Source: Alphaproteobacteria bacterium (GTDB lineage: Bacteria; Pseudomonadota; Alphaproteobacteria; Micavibrionales; Micavibrionaceae). Taken from it: 64,000 bases of DNA. Under the pieces are notes generated by a model. The model was not told where the DNA came from. It saw only the letters and a program-made list of their open reading frames with translations, and did not search any database. The stretch spans positions 310,001 through 374,000 of the forward strand of contig JAHDXS010000002.1 in assembly GCA_023384135.1 (NCBI GenBank). The letters run 5' to 3'. Positions within the stretch are counted from its first letter, which is position 1, and every line of letters begins with the position of its first letter. This document shows positions 25,865-34,674 of this stretch, piece by piece. A program made the translations under genes and the position numbers.

Positions 25865-27031
25865 ATGAAAGCCAGCCGTCTTAAAATCTCCGCACGTTCC
25901 GATATACCCATGTTCCGCGCCCTCGATATCCTGCGCGAAGTCAACGAACGCGCGGCCAAGGGCGTTGATATCCGCCGCATGGGCGCGGGCCAGCCCAGCG
26001 TAGGGGCGCCGCCCGAGGCTCTGGAATACGCCATCTCCATGATCCGCAAGGACCCGCGTCAGGGCTACACGGAGGCCGTCGGCATGCCCACCCTGTGCGA
26101 ACGCATCGCAGCCTACTACAAGGATTATTACGGGGCCAACGTGAACCCCCGGAACGTCGTGGTGACCACAGGTTCTTCGGGCGGCTTTATTCTGGCCTTC
26201 CTCGCCGCCTTCGACGCGGGCGACCGGGTGGCGATCTTCACACCCACCTACCCCGCCTACCGGAACATCCTAAACGCCCTCAACATCGAAGCGGTGGAGA
26301 TCGAGACCTCGCCCCAGACCAATTACCAGCCGACAGCCGAGCTTCTGGAGCAATCCGGCAAAAACTTCGACGGGCTGATCGTCAATAGCCCCTCCAACCC
26401 GACGGGCACCATGCTGCCCCCCGGCGAACTGGAGAAAATCGCCCGCTGGTGCGATAAAAACGGCGTCCGCCTGATCTCCGACGAGGCCTATCACGGCATC
26501 ACCTATGACCATAAGGCCGAAACGGCGGCGAAATACTCGCAAACCGCCATCGTTCTGAACACCTTCTCGAAATACTTCGCCATGACCGGCTGGCGTTTGG
26601 GCTGGCTGGCGCTGCCCGAAGACCTGACCGACCGCGTGAAGAAACTGGCCGAAAACCTGTTCGTCTCCCCGCCGACCATATCCCAGCATCTGGCGTGGAA
26701 GATCTTCGACCATCTGGGCGACCTGAACGCCTATGTTGAGACCTACCGCGAAAACCGGGCCATCCTCCTGCGCGAACTGCCCAAAGCAGGCTTCACAAGC
26801 ATCTCAAATGCCGACGGCGCGTTCTATGTGTATGCCGATGTGCACCACCTCACCAACGACAGTGAGGATTTCTGCCGCCGGATGCTCAACGAGGCCCGCG
26901 TCTCGACCACGCCGGGCCTCGATTTCGACGTCGCCCGGGGCCACGGCAGCATCCGCATCTGCTACGCCGACAAGACCGAAGACATCCTCGAAGCCTGTGA
27001 ACGCTTGAAAATCTGGCGCAATCAAAATTAA
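25865..27031 (+). CDS. Class I/II pyridoxal-phosphate aminotransferase
   Basis: 388 residues from ATG 25865, the usual AspC-like length. The fold-type I motifs are present: SSGGF phosphate-binding region, NSPSNPTG, SDEAYHG with the cofactor-contacting Asp and Tyr, NTFSKYFAMTGWRLGW with the Schiff-base Lys, and the C-terminal Arg in IRICYA that binds substrate carboxylate. Substrate cannot be assigned. Its N-terminus begins at KISARSDIPMFRALDI, matching the family. ATG 25802 in frame would add 21 residues. A second aminotransferase lies at 54.6 kb and is a different subgroup. Confidence 0.85.
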   Translation: MKASRLKISARSDIPMFRALDILREVNERAAKGVDIRRMGAGQPSVGAPPEALEYAISMIRKDPRQGYTEAVGMPTLCERIAAYYKDYYGANVNPRNVVVTTGSSGGFILAFLAAFDAGDRVAIFTPTYPAYRNILNALNIEAVEIETSPQTNYQPTAELLEQSGKNFDGLIVNSPSNPTGTMLPPGELEKIARWCDKNGVRLISDEAYHGITYDHKAETAAKYSQTAIVLNTFSKYFAMTGWRLGWLALPEDLTDRVKKLAENLFVSPPTISQHLAWKIFDHLGDLNAYVETYRENRAILLRELPKAGFTSISNADGAFYVYADVHHLTNDSEDFCRRMLNEARVSTTPGLDFDVARGHGSIRICYADKTEDILEACERLKIWRNQN

Positions 27032-27069
27032 TTTTTCTGACACAAAATCAACAAACCGATATTTTATGC

Positions 27070-27098
27070 TTGAATATGCAACCAAATAGTTGCATATT
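27070..27098 (+). promoter_or_regulatory. Promoter of the ArsR/SRPBCC pair
   Basis: TTGAAT (27070-27075), 17-base spacer, CATATT (27093-27098). The start point predicted from this spacing falls at about 27105, the A of the arsR-like ATG, so the message may be leaderless. No ribosome site precedes that ATG. Confidence 0.5.
27073..27098. promoter_or_regulatory. Perfect inverted-repeat operator for the ArsR-type regulator
   Basis: AATATGCAAC and GTTGCATATT are perfect 10-base inverted arms around CAAATA. The site lies between and over the -35 and -10 hexamers, just upstream of the regulator gene. Binding by the encoded ArsR-type protein would block transcription, so self-repression is the natural reading. 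Confidence 0.75.
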
Positions 27099-27104
27099 AG
27101 CCCG

Positions 27105-27440
27105 ATGGAAACCGATCTGGACAGTGTGTTCAAGGCACTCGCCGATCCCAGCCGTAGGGATTTGCTCGACAGGCTGCGCAAGGATAACGGCCTGACCCTT
27201 GGCGAATTATGCCAAGGGCTGGACATGACCCGGCAGGCGGTAACCAAGCACCTCGCCCTTCTGGAAGCGGCCAATCTGGTCGTGACCGTAAAGAAGGGGC
27301 GGGAAAAACTGCACTATCTGAATCCGGTCCCGATCCATGACGTCTATATGCGGTGGGTGGGCAAGTTCGATGAAGGCCGGATTCAGGCCCTACATAATCT
27401 GAAACAAGCCTTGAAGGAGAAAGACAATGACAAAACCTGA
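27105..27440 (+). CDS. ArsR-family winged-helix repressor
   Basis: 111 residues from ATG 27105. The opening FKALADPSRRDLLDRL and the recognition helix region GLDMTRQAVTKHLALLEAANLV are typical of ArsR regulators of the type paired with SRPBCC proteins. No Cys residues for metal sensing are visible in the DNA-binding core. Its 3' end overlaps the SRPBCC gene by 14 bases, so translation is coupled. The palindrome immediately upstream suggests autoregulation. Confidence 0.9.
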   Translation: METDLDSVFKALADPSRRDLLDRLRKDNGLTLGELCQGLDMTRQAVTKHLALLEAANLVVTVKKGREKLHYLNPVPIHDVYMRWVGKFDEGRIQALHNLKQALKEKDNDKT

Positions 27441-27897
27441 CCTGATCTATACGACCTATATTAAAACCACGCCCGAAAAACTTTGGGCGGCCCTGACCAC
27501 GCCGGAATTCACCCGCCAGTATTGGGGCGGCTCGGCCAACGTGTCCTCATGGGAAAAGGGCGCGAGATGGGAACATATCGGCGAAAACGGCACCGTGCAT
27601 CATATCGGGATCGTAGAGGAGATTATTCCGCAGCAGCGCCTCGTGCTGAGCTGGGGCGACCCCTCGGGATCGAAGGACGTTTCTCGGGTGACGTTCACGC
27701 TGGAAAAGATGAACGAGACCGTAAGGCTGGATGTGGTGCACGGCGACTTTATAGACAGCTCCGCCACAGCAGACAGGGTTTCCAAAGGCTGGCCTGTGGT
27801 TATTGCCAGTTTGAAATCCTATCTCGAAACCGGCAAGCCGCTGGACATATGGGGATCCGCATCCTCCGCATGCGGCACAAAGGACGCGGCGGCTTAA
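27427..27897 (+). CDS. SRPBCC (AHSA1-like) domain protein
   Basis: 156 residues, one START-like hydrophobic-pocket domain: IKTTPEKLWAALTTPEFTRQYW at the start, WEHIGENG and the C-terminal SKGWPVVIASLKSYLETG helix. This family is often encoded next to an ArsR regulator, and the ligand is unknown. GAAGGAGAAAGACA before ATG 27427 provides a good ribosome site within the upstream gene. The C-terminus has an extra Ser/Ala/Cys tail. Confidence 0.88.
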   Translation: MTKPDLIYTTYIKTTPEKLWAALTTPEFTRQYWGGSANVSSWEKGARWEHIGENGTVHHIGIVEEIIPQQRLVLSWGDPSGSKDVSRVTFTLEKMNETVRLDVVHGDFIDSSATADRVSKGWPVVIASLKSYLETGKPLDIWGSASSACGTKDAAA

Positions 27898-27921
27898 ACC
27901 ATCCCGACCTTAAAGAACAAT

Positions 27922-27947
27922 AAAAAACCCGCCGAAGCGGGTTTTTT
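27922..27947. terminator. Bidirectional terminator between the SRPBCC gene and rne
   Basis: AAAAAACCCGC (27922-27932), loop CGAA, GCGGGTTTTTT (27937-27947). The A-run on one side and T-run on the other allow termination on both strands, fitting convergent genes. Confidence 0.88.
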
Positions 27948-27970
27948 TAATTCTTTCACGGAAAGGCCGA

Positions 27971-30673
27971 TCACTCGATCAGCTTGTTCCACCAGCCCTT
28001 TTTCTTATTTTTGGGCTCTTCATTAACAACTTCATACTTGCCCGAGGACAACGGCGCACGCTCGGCACGTGGACGCGGCGGGGCCTTCGGCTCAGAAACC
28101 GCAGCCACGGAAGGCTGAACCTCGCGAGGCGCAGGAGAAACTTCAGGAGCCCGGCTAACCGGCTCGCGCTCGGCAACCTCTTGCACATTCATATCCGCGC
28201 CCGAGAATTCCTCACGGCGATTGCCATTCACCTCGGAGCCTTCAGCCTCATGGCGATGACCTTCACTCTGACCGTCTCTTGGCCCGCCTTCACGCTGACC
28301 GTCGCGGCGACCCCGGCGACCACGACCGCCCCGGCGACCACGACGACGCCCGCCTTCACGCGGCTGGCCCCCCTGAGAATCACCATGATCGTGGTTGCGA
28401 TCATGATTTTTCCGGTTCCCGGTATTCCCCTGGGCCGATTTGTGGTCTTCCTCTTCGTCTTCAGGCTCCACAACGTCGCTATCGTCATCCGGGCTGGAAT
28501 CGCCTTCCCACGCCGCTGGCTTGTATTGCTGTGGGCGCTCAATGGGTCGTCCACCCGGCCCGACAGCAGGGCGATCAACCGCGCCGCCCTTCTCGGAGGG
28601 CTTGGAAACTTCAATACGGTACTCCGATGCGCCGATTTCGTCATCGACGCGGATCAGAATTTCCATGCTGTAGCGGGTTTCGATATCCGCCAGATTGGCG
28701 CGCTTGTAATTCAGGATATAAAGCGCCACGCGGGACGTGATATTGACGACGACCTGCGCCGCCCGTCCGCGAATCCCCTCCTCCTCAATCGCACGCAAAA
28801 CGGCGATAGACATCGCGTCTTCCGTACGGACAAGGCCGGAGCCTTTACAATTCTGGCAAACCTCATACTGCGCCTCGGTCAAGCTGGGGTTCAGCCGCTG
28901 GCGCGACAGTTCCATAAGCCCGAAGGAGGAAATACGCCCCACCTGTACCCGCGCCCGGTCTTTCGACAGCGCTTCGCGCATCCGCCGCTCGACCCGCGCG
29001 TTATTGCGGCGGTCTTCCATATCGATGAAGTCGATGACGACCAGCCCGCCCAGATCCCGCAGCTTGAGCTGTCTGGAGATTTCATCCGCAGCCTCAAGGT
29101 TGGTGTTGAGCGCCGTCTCTTCGATATGGCGTTCCTTGGTGGACTTGCCGGAGTTAACGTCGATGGAAACCAGCGCCTCCGTCGGATTGATCACCAAATA
29201 ACCGCCCGAACGAAGCCGGACCATATTCTGGCCGATTTCGCTGATCTGCGATTCGACCTGATAACGGGTGAACAGCGGCAGGTGCGTCTCAAGATAAGGC
29301 TGGACCTTCTTGACGTGTGAAGGAATCAGCATCTTCATGAAATCGCGGGCGTTTTTATAACCGTCTTCCCCGGCGACGAAAATATCCTCGACATCGCGGT
29401 CGTAAAGATCGCGGATCGAACGCTTGATCAAGTCGGCCTCTTCGTACACCAGCGCAGGCGCGTTGGATTTGAGCGTCAGATCGCGGATCGTGTCCCAAAG
29501 GCGCAGCAGATAGTCCAGATCGCGCTTGATCTCGACCTTCGTACGGGAAACCCCCGCCGTGCGCAGGATAACGGACATGCCCTGCGGCACCTCCAGATCC
29601 TTCATGATGTCGCGCATGCGCGAACGGTCTTTCTGATTGGCGATCTTCCGGCTGACGCCGCCGCCGCGCGGGCTGTTGGGCATGAGAACGCAATAGCGTC
29701 CGGCTAGCGAAAGATAGCTGGTGACAGCCGCGCCCTTGTTGCCGCGCTCTTCCTTCGAGACCTGGATCAGCATGATCTGGCCGCGCTTTATAACTTCCTG
29801 AATCTTGTATTTGCGGCGCAGATTGAAACGGAACGCCGCGCCGGCATCGCCGCCTTCGATTTCGTCACCGCCGACAACCTCGACGCTCGGATTGTGAAAG
29901 GCGCTACGACGACCGCGGCCGCGTCCGCCACCCCGGAAACGGCGACCGCCACCACGACCGCCACGGCCACCCCGGCGGCCTTCGCCGCCCTCTTGACCGG
30001 AACGGCCATCGCTGCCCCCGTTGTCATTCTGACCTTGTCTGCCCTCGCCTTCTTCGGAAGAGCGGGAAGCCTCGGCCCCGGGATCATTCAAACCCTGGAC
30101 TTGGGACTCATCGCCTCCGGCCTCAGCAGAATTATGTTCGGCAAACGGAGAAAGGCCTTCGGAAACATCGTCGCGCCCGACCGAAGATCCGGAGCCGACC
30201 TCGGCATCATCCTCATCATCGCCAATCAGCGGCACTGCACCCCCGACAACCTCGACAGGGGGCAAATCATGGTCGTGATCGTGTTCTTCATCTTCATAAC
30301 CGGACTCATCGCCGCCCTCGGATTCGCCCGACTGGCTGCCGTCCTCATCCTCATCCATCTCTTCCTGCTCGTCATGCTCCTTGAGCAGCGCCTCCTGCTC
30401 GGCCATCAGGGCCTCACGGTCTTCGATCGGAATGCGGAAATAGTCGGGATGAATTTCGGAAAACGGCAAAAATCCGTGGCGGTTGCCGCCGAAATTTACA
30501 AACGCGGCCTGAAGCGAGGGCTCCACCCGGGTTACTTTGGCAAGAAAAATACTGCCTTTAAGGGGCTTGCGGTTTTTACTCTCGTAATCATACTCGATCA
30601 GTTTGTTACCATCGCAAATGGCAACCCGTGTCTCTTCGACATGGGTTGCGTCAATCAGCATACGCTTTGTCAT
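27971..30673 (-). CDS. rne: Ribonuclease E/G family endoribonuclease
   Basis: 900 residues from ATG 30673, preceded by GGAG at six bases. It processes rRNA and tRNA precursors and starts mRNA decay at the membrane. The S1 domain is split by a roughly 190-residue insertion (about 95-285) that is acidic and then very rich in Arg and Gly. The catalytic Asp residues lie in SIDVNSG (about 505) and VVIDFIDMED (about 548). The zinc-link Cys pair is CQNC (about 606-609). The C-terminal part (about 700-900) is a low-complexity acidic and Arg/Gly-rich scaffold ending in a conserved KKGWWNKLIE. Alphaproteobacterial RNase E proteins have a similar S1 insertion. An upstream TTG-like extension would lie in the leader and is not used. 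Confidence 0.95.
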   Translation of the reverse strand: MTKRMLIDATHVEETRVAICDGNKLIEYDYESKNRKPLKGSIFLAKVTRVEPSLQAAFVNFGGNRHGFLPFSEIHPDYFRIPIEDREALMAEQEALLKEHDEQEEMDEDEDGSQSGESEGGDESGYEDEEHDHDHDLPPVEVVGGAVPLIGDDEDDAEVGSGSSVGRDDVSEGLSPFAEHNSAEAGGDESQVQGLNDPGAEASRSSEEGEGRQGQNDNGGSDGRSGQEGGEGRRGGRGGRGGGRRFRGGGRGRGRRSAFHNPSVEVVGGDEIEGGDAGAAFRFNLRRKYKIQEVIKRGQIMLIQVSKEERGNKGAAVTSYLSLAGRYCVLMPNSPRGGGVSRKIANQKDRSRMRDIMKDLEVPQGMSVILRTAGVSRTKVEIKRDLDYLLRLWDTIRDLTLKSNAPALVYEEADLIKRSIRDLYDRDVEDIFVAGEDGYKNARDFMKMLIPSHVKKVQPYLETHLPLFTRYQVESQISEIGQNMVRLRSGGYLVINPTEALVSIDVNSGKSTKERHIEETALNTNLEAADEISRQLKLRDLGGLVVIDFIDMEDRRNNARVERRMREALSKDRARVQVGRISSFGLMELSRQRLNPSLTEAQYEVCQNCKGSGLVRTEDAMSIAVLRAIEEEGIRGRAAQVVVNITSRVALYILNYKRANLADIETRYSMEILIRVDDEIGASEYRIEVSKPSEKGGAVDRPAVGPGGRPIERPQQYKPAAWEGDSSPDDDSDVVEPEDEEEDHKSAQGNTGNRKNHDRNHDHGDSQGGQPREGGRRRGRRGGRGRRGRRDGQREGGPRDGQSEGHRHEAEGSEVNGNRREEFSGADMNVQEVAEREPVSRAPEVSPAPREVQPSVAAVSEPKAPPRPRAERAPLSSGKYEVVNEEPKNKKKGWWNKLIE

Positions 30674-31035
30674 TGTTATCTCCATCCTGAACGCAAGGCG
30701 GAAAGCCCGCACATAGCGGGAAAGCGCCTGGCGCTTGTATTCATCTACATAGGATGCTTGCAGTTCGGCGGAACCTTTTACGTATATCAAAAACGCAAAA
30801 CCGCAGGCATATAAACCATGCCCACTCTACACCCTTGTTAAGAATTGCTCAATGCCAAAAAGTGCAGGACATAAAAATAATTAAAAAATATTATATATCA
30901 ATACCATAAACCTATAAATGCGCCCCATCCGAAATACTGAGTATCGGATAATCGGCCCAAGAAAAAACACGGCTCGTTAAATCACGATCCGGACCGTATT
31001 GGTGGAAAAAGAGCGGGGAACCGCGACTCATCAAA
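30674..31035. other. Intergenic region with the rne leader
   Basis: 362 bases between rne and the M23 peptidase gene. AAGCGCC at 30722-30728 and GGCGCTT at 30730-30736 form an inverted repeat with a one-base centre in what should be the rne 5' leader, where other bacteria place stem-loops for autoregulation. 30860-30920 is AT-rich and may hold the rne promoter, but no clear hexamer pair was found. A weak hairpin lies at 30929-30947. I see no gene. Confidence 0.45.
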
Positions 31036-32637
31036 CTAGCGGCTGGAATCAACCTGCGCGTACTTCAAACCTTCGGTCAGTGCCGCATATTGCTGCTTCA
31101 CGGACGAAACATGGTCTTTGAAATGCTTGAGGTCACGACCGGCCAGTTGCTGGCCCATCGGCAGATTGACGCTGTTGGGGTTAACCTGCTTGTTGGCAAC
31201 GATGACTTCGTAATGCAGGTGCGGCCCCGTGGAACGCCCGGTCGAGCCGACATAGCCGATCACTTGACCTTGCTTGACCTTTTGTCCGGGCTTAATGCCC
31301 TTGGCAATCTTGTGAAGATGGGCATAGGCCGTCTTCATGTTGTTGTTGTGCTTGACGCGAATGTAGTTACCATAGGCCCCCTTGCGCCCGGCGATCTCCA
31401 CCGTACCATCCCCTGCCGCATAGACAGGCGTCCCCAGAGCCACGGCGAAATCAACGCCTTTATGCATCTTTGTAAAACCGCTGATCGGATGGCGGCGCAT
31501 ACCAAAACCCGAGGACATGCGGGCCCCGTCAACAGGCGTACGCATCAGGGTCTTCTTGATGCTGGAACCATTCTCGCCGTAATAATCAACACGGCCTTCA
31601 CGGTCTTTGTAGCGATAAACCGGAAACTTCTTGCCGTTCACAGCCAGATTCGCATAAAGCACATCGCCATAGCGCGCAAAATCGCCGTCGGCGGTCTTAT
31701 AGGTTTCATACAGAATTTCGAACTTGTCACCCTGCTGGATATCGCGCTGGAAATCCACCTGATAGGAATAGATGCGGATCATCTCCGAAACGACGGAGGC
31801 GGGAATACCCGCATGTGCGGCAGAGCCATAGAGCGAGCTGTCAATGCTGGCGTTCACGGCGTTGACCTGAAGGTAAACCTGTTTCTCGACCAGCTCAGCC
31901 TCAAAGTCGTTGGGCGATTTCTTGCTGACGACAACCTCTTTGACGGGATCAATCTTCATATTGAGCGATTCAAATTCCAGCCCCGCCTCGCCCGGCTCCA
32001 AACGAACAGACAAAGTTTGTCCGGCTTTGACCTCACGCGGGTCCAGATGCTCGCTCATCGCCTTGACAATGCCGAACGCATCGGTGCCACTGATCCCGAC
32101 ATTCTGAAGAACCCCGGCGACTGTCTCCCCGGTGCCGATCTTAATCAGCTCCTCACGAGGCCCCTCGGGCATATGAGCAACATGCTCGACTTCAAGCGAT
32201 TCATTCAAATCAGGAAGAGGCGCCAGTCCAGGAACATCCTGCTCGGCATGCAAAGGCGTCAGGGCACCGCCAGCCGGCTCAATAGCGGCCAGCGCATCGG
32301 CCTCGATCTGCTCGGCCTGTTTCACGGCACCATCAAGAGGCCCCGTGAAATCATAAGGACCGTCAAAGAGCGAGGAAAAACTGGGCAGCGCGATGGGTGA
32401 GGCAGAAACGGTCTTGACAGGGGTTTCCGCAATCAACTCCGCAGGCCCTTGCGCGACATAAGCCACAGAAGGGCTGACGGAGCCTACAAACCCGGCCGAT
32501 CCAAGAGCCGCAATCGCAACGGATGCGGTCACGTACCGCAAACGCAGACGATTATGACGTGTAAGGACGTACCGCCGCCGAACGGGAAAGATCCGGTAGA
32601 AAGCAACCCGTACTGCAAGCGCGTTAAACAACCGCAA
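31036..32637 (-). CDS. M23-family peptidoglycan endopeptidase
   Basis: 533 residues. A basic N-terminus leads to one membrane segment (about 37-58). A Pro/Ala/Glu-rich linker follows, then an OapA/LysM-like region (about 160-215), a middle domain and the M23 zinc metallopeptidase domain (about 380-485). Zinc ligands are in MHKGVDF (about 392 and 396) and PHLHYEV (about 473 and 475). It should cut peptide cross-links in the wall from the periplasmic side. TTG 32637 is used because GGAG lies seven bases before it. The MepM-like class fits, but a gene symbol is not assigned. Confidence 0.85.
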   Translation of the reverse strand: MRLFNALAVRVAFYRIFPVRRRYVLTRHNRLRLRYVTASVAIAALGSAGFVGSVSPSVAYVAQGPAELIAETPVKTVSASPIALPSFSSLFDGPYDFTGPLDGAVKQAEQIEADALAAIEPAGGALTPLHAEQDVPGLAPLPDLNESLEVEHVAHMPEGPREELIKIGTGETVAGVLQNVGISGTDAFGIVKAMSEHLDPREVKAGQTLSVRLEPGEAGLEFESLNMKIDPVKEVVVSKKSPNDFEAELVEKQVYLQVNAVNASIDSSLYGSAAHAGIPASVVSEMIRIYSYQVDFQRDIQQGDKFEILYETYKTADGDFARYGDVLYANLAVNGKKFPVYRYKDREGRVDYYGENGSSIKKTLMRTPVDGARMSSGFGMRRHPISGFTKMHKGVDFAVALGTPVYAAGDGTVEIAGRKGAYGNYIRVKHNNNMKTAYAHLHKIAKGIKPGQKVKQGQVIGYVGSTGRSTGPHLHYEVIVANKQVNPNSVNLPMGQQLAGRDLKHFKDHVSSVKQQYAALTEGLKYAQVDSSR

Positions 32638-32849
32638 AAGCCTACTCCAATCTCAGTAAAAACTCATCGAAAAAGGAAGAGCGCAGAGAATACCGCTCCC
32701 GCACACTAGCACATTCGATGAAGAGTTTGAATCCTGTTAGCATAAGATTAACAACTTTCCAAGTTCTCAAATGCCCTAATTGACATAAAAACGAAAAATA
32801 AAGCGGGAATATTGTCCTAAGCACGAAAAATACCCCGAAAAAGATGAAA

Positions 32850-33371
32850 CTATACTCCACACTCCTTGGAGATAGCTCTGTAAGCCCCGCCGGAACCTTT
32901 GAGGCTGAATGTATCGGTTGTCGCAGTCCCGCGCGAAGACGTACCCTGAACAATCATCTTCGACCCGGAACGGATAGAGGCTGAGATTTTCTTGTCTGTC
33001 GCCGCATCCTCGGCCCATGCCGTGTCGCCCTGTGTGAAAAGCTTGAACGCGCGCCCGTCGATGGTCAGCTTGACCTCGGCCCCGTCTTTATAACTATAAC
33101 CGGCGATATAGCTGAACACGTCGTTGGTTCCCTCGGCAGGCCTATGGGTAACCAGCGCGTAAATATCGCCGCGCGATGAATACTTGCCTTCTTCTTTCTT
33201 GGGCTGGCTAACCATATAGCAGACCTTCTGGCCGCTCTCGACCAGAACAAAAGCCTTCCAGTCGCCATCCTCTATAAGAAGCCGGGGTTTAACGTTCTTA
33301 GCGTGGGCCGGGCCGCTGAAAGCAAGCGCCAGAACAAACAAGAAAACAGTACCTCGGATTTTTCTGAGCAT
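32850..33371 (-). CDS. IalB (invasion-associated locus B) family protein
   Basis: 173 residues from ATG 33371, behind AAAGGT. A Sec signal peptide ends near SGPAHA. The IalB-type domain has WKAFVLVESGQKVCYMVSQP with one Cys and a paired C-terminal Cys (KECGV). Members are periplasmic or surface-associated in alphaproteobacteria and have no settled molecular function. It sits downstream of the oxidase assembly genes, but a 232-base gap suggests a separate unit. Confidence 0.8.
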   Translation of the reverse strand: MLRKIRGTVFLFVLALAFSGPAHAKNVKPRLLIEDGDWKAFVLVESGQKVCYMVSQPKKEEGKYSSRGDIYALVTHRPAEGTNDVFSYIAGYSYKDGAEVKLTIDGRAFKLFTQGDTAWAEDAATDKKISASIRSGSKMIVQGTSSRGTATTDTFSLKGSGGAYRAISKECGV

Positions 33372-33603
33372 CGTTTTACCTTTAGAACTCTCCGCGAACC
33401 CTTCCCGAAAACGAACAGGGCAAAAGGCTTCGCGATCCCTCTGAACTTTTAATCTGTGAAAGTCTACAAAATCGTTTCGCAACCGCAAAATCGAAATTGC
33501 CTTCAGAGCCTAATTAATCCACACCCTGTGAGTGTTATGGAACATCGGAAAAAAACCGGAAAGAAGCACCAATAGGCATAAGGACCAATATGAATGCAAA
33601 CGC

Positions 33604-34308
33604 TTAAGGCTTGCGCAACACTATATTATGGAATCTAAGGCCATAAAAAACGATTAACAACCCGCCCATGGAAAACCAGAACAGGGCATATTGAAAGTGA
33701 TTATTGGGCAGGTCGGCCCGTATCGGGACGGCAATAGGCCCGCCGCCGCCGGCATCGGCACCCCCTTCGGCAAAGAGGATCAGCGGCGAAACAGGCTCCG
33801 AAAGACCAAGAGCTATGGAAAACTGCGCCGGATCCGCCCGCCGCCAGAGCGACTTTTTCGGCTCGTTGCCCGCAACGAACAGCCCTGCCCGCTCGGGCGA
33901 ACGCAGCAGACCCGTTACACGCACGCGCCCGGAATCGGGCGATTCGCTCGCCGCACGGCTCTTGTACGCCAGCGGAACCCATCCCCGGTTGACGAACACA
34001 ACACCCCCCTCGGTGCGCAAGGGTGAATAAAGATGAAAGCCCGGAGCCTTCTCATAAGTCTGCGGCCCCACAAAAATCGTGGGCACGGGCAGATATTCGC
34101 CTTCGATGAAACCGCGCTCGAACGCCTTGAGATCAGAGAGCGCCCGCCCTTCCGGCAGCAGAGAAGACGGAGCGGACGCATAAGCGGCCTCAAGCTTGGT
34201 AATCAGATCGGCCTTCCACGCCATGCGCTCCAACTGCCACCAGCCGAGCTTGAACAAAAGCGCCGCGCCCGCAAGAGTAAACAGCATCGCCCACAGGGGA
34301 AATTTCAC
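33604..34308 (-). CDS. SURF1-family cytochrome oxidase assembly protein
   Basis: 234 residues from GTG 34308. Two membrane segments, one near the N-terminus (about 5-25) and one near the C-terminus (about 208-226), flank a periplasmic domain with QLERMAWK, HLYSPLRTEGG-V-FVNRGWVP and NNHFQYALFWFSM. SURF1 helps heme a insertion into cytochrome c oxidase subunit I. GTG 34308 overlaps the stop of the DUF983 gene by four bases (GTGA) with GGGGA upstream, so translation is coupled. Confidence 0.9.
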   Translation of the reverse strand: MKFPLWAMLFTLAGAALLFKLGWWQLERMAWKADLITKLEAAYASAPSSLLPEGRALSDLKAFERGFIEGEYLPVPTIFVGPQTYEKAPGFHLYSPLRTEGGVVFVNRGWVPLAYKSRAASESPDSGRVRVTGLLRSPERAGLFVAGNEPKKSLWRRADPAQFSIALGLSEPVSPLILFAEGGADAGGGGPIAVPIRADLPNNHFQYALFWFSMGGLLIVFYGLRFHNIVLRKP

Positions 34309-34658
34309 GACCAGTCCCCGGGCCTGTGCTTGAACTGAAGCGCAATTACATAGGCTTTGATCGGCTTGAGAAGCCCGACCGTGATAATGAGAGCCACCAC
34401 CGTCCACAAAACCCCGTGAACCCAGAGCGGGGGTGAAACGGCAGCATCCAGCATCAAGGCCAGCGGCACCAGAAGGAACCCGAGAATAAAAATGAGGAAC
34501 ACCGCAGGACCGTCCGCGCTGTCGTTCTTAGCGAGATCGAGCCCGCAAACCCCGCAGCGCTCCGCCAAAGCAAGATCGTAGCGGCTGCGGAACAACCCTC
34601 CCTCGCGGCAGCGCGGGCATTTACAGCGGATCGCAAAGCGAAAAAGATCGGTATCCAC
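34305..34658 (-). CDS. DUF983 family membrane protein
   Basis: 117 residues: an N-terminal zinc-ribbon-like CPRC and CGVC pair (residues about 14-38), two membrane segments (about 52-73 and 82-103), and a basic tail. DUF983 genes regularly lie between cox subunit III and SURF1 in alphaproteobacteria, and the family may help oxidase assembly. It overlaps SURF1 by four bases. Confidence 0.88.
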   Translation of the reverse strand: MDTDLFRFAIRCKCPRCREGGLFRSRYDLALAERCGVCGLDLAKNDSADGPAVFLIFILGFLLVPLALMLDAAVSPPLWVHGVLWTVVALIITVGLLKPIKAYVIALQFKHRPGDWS

Positions 34659-34674
34659 GGCCCGCCCCTAATTC

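Noticed and set aside
32642..32953. Short - strand frame between the M23 and IalB genes
   Set aside because: It overlaps the end of the IalB gene and shows no ribosome site or motif. The 32638-32849 gap has no convincing gene.
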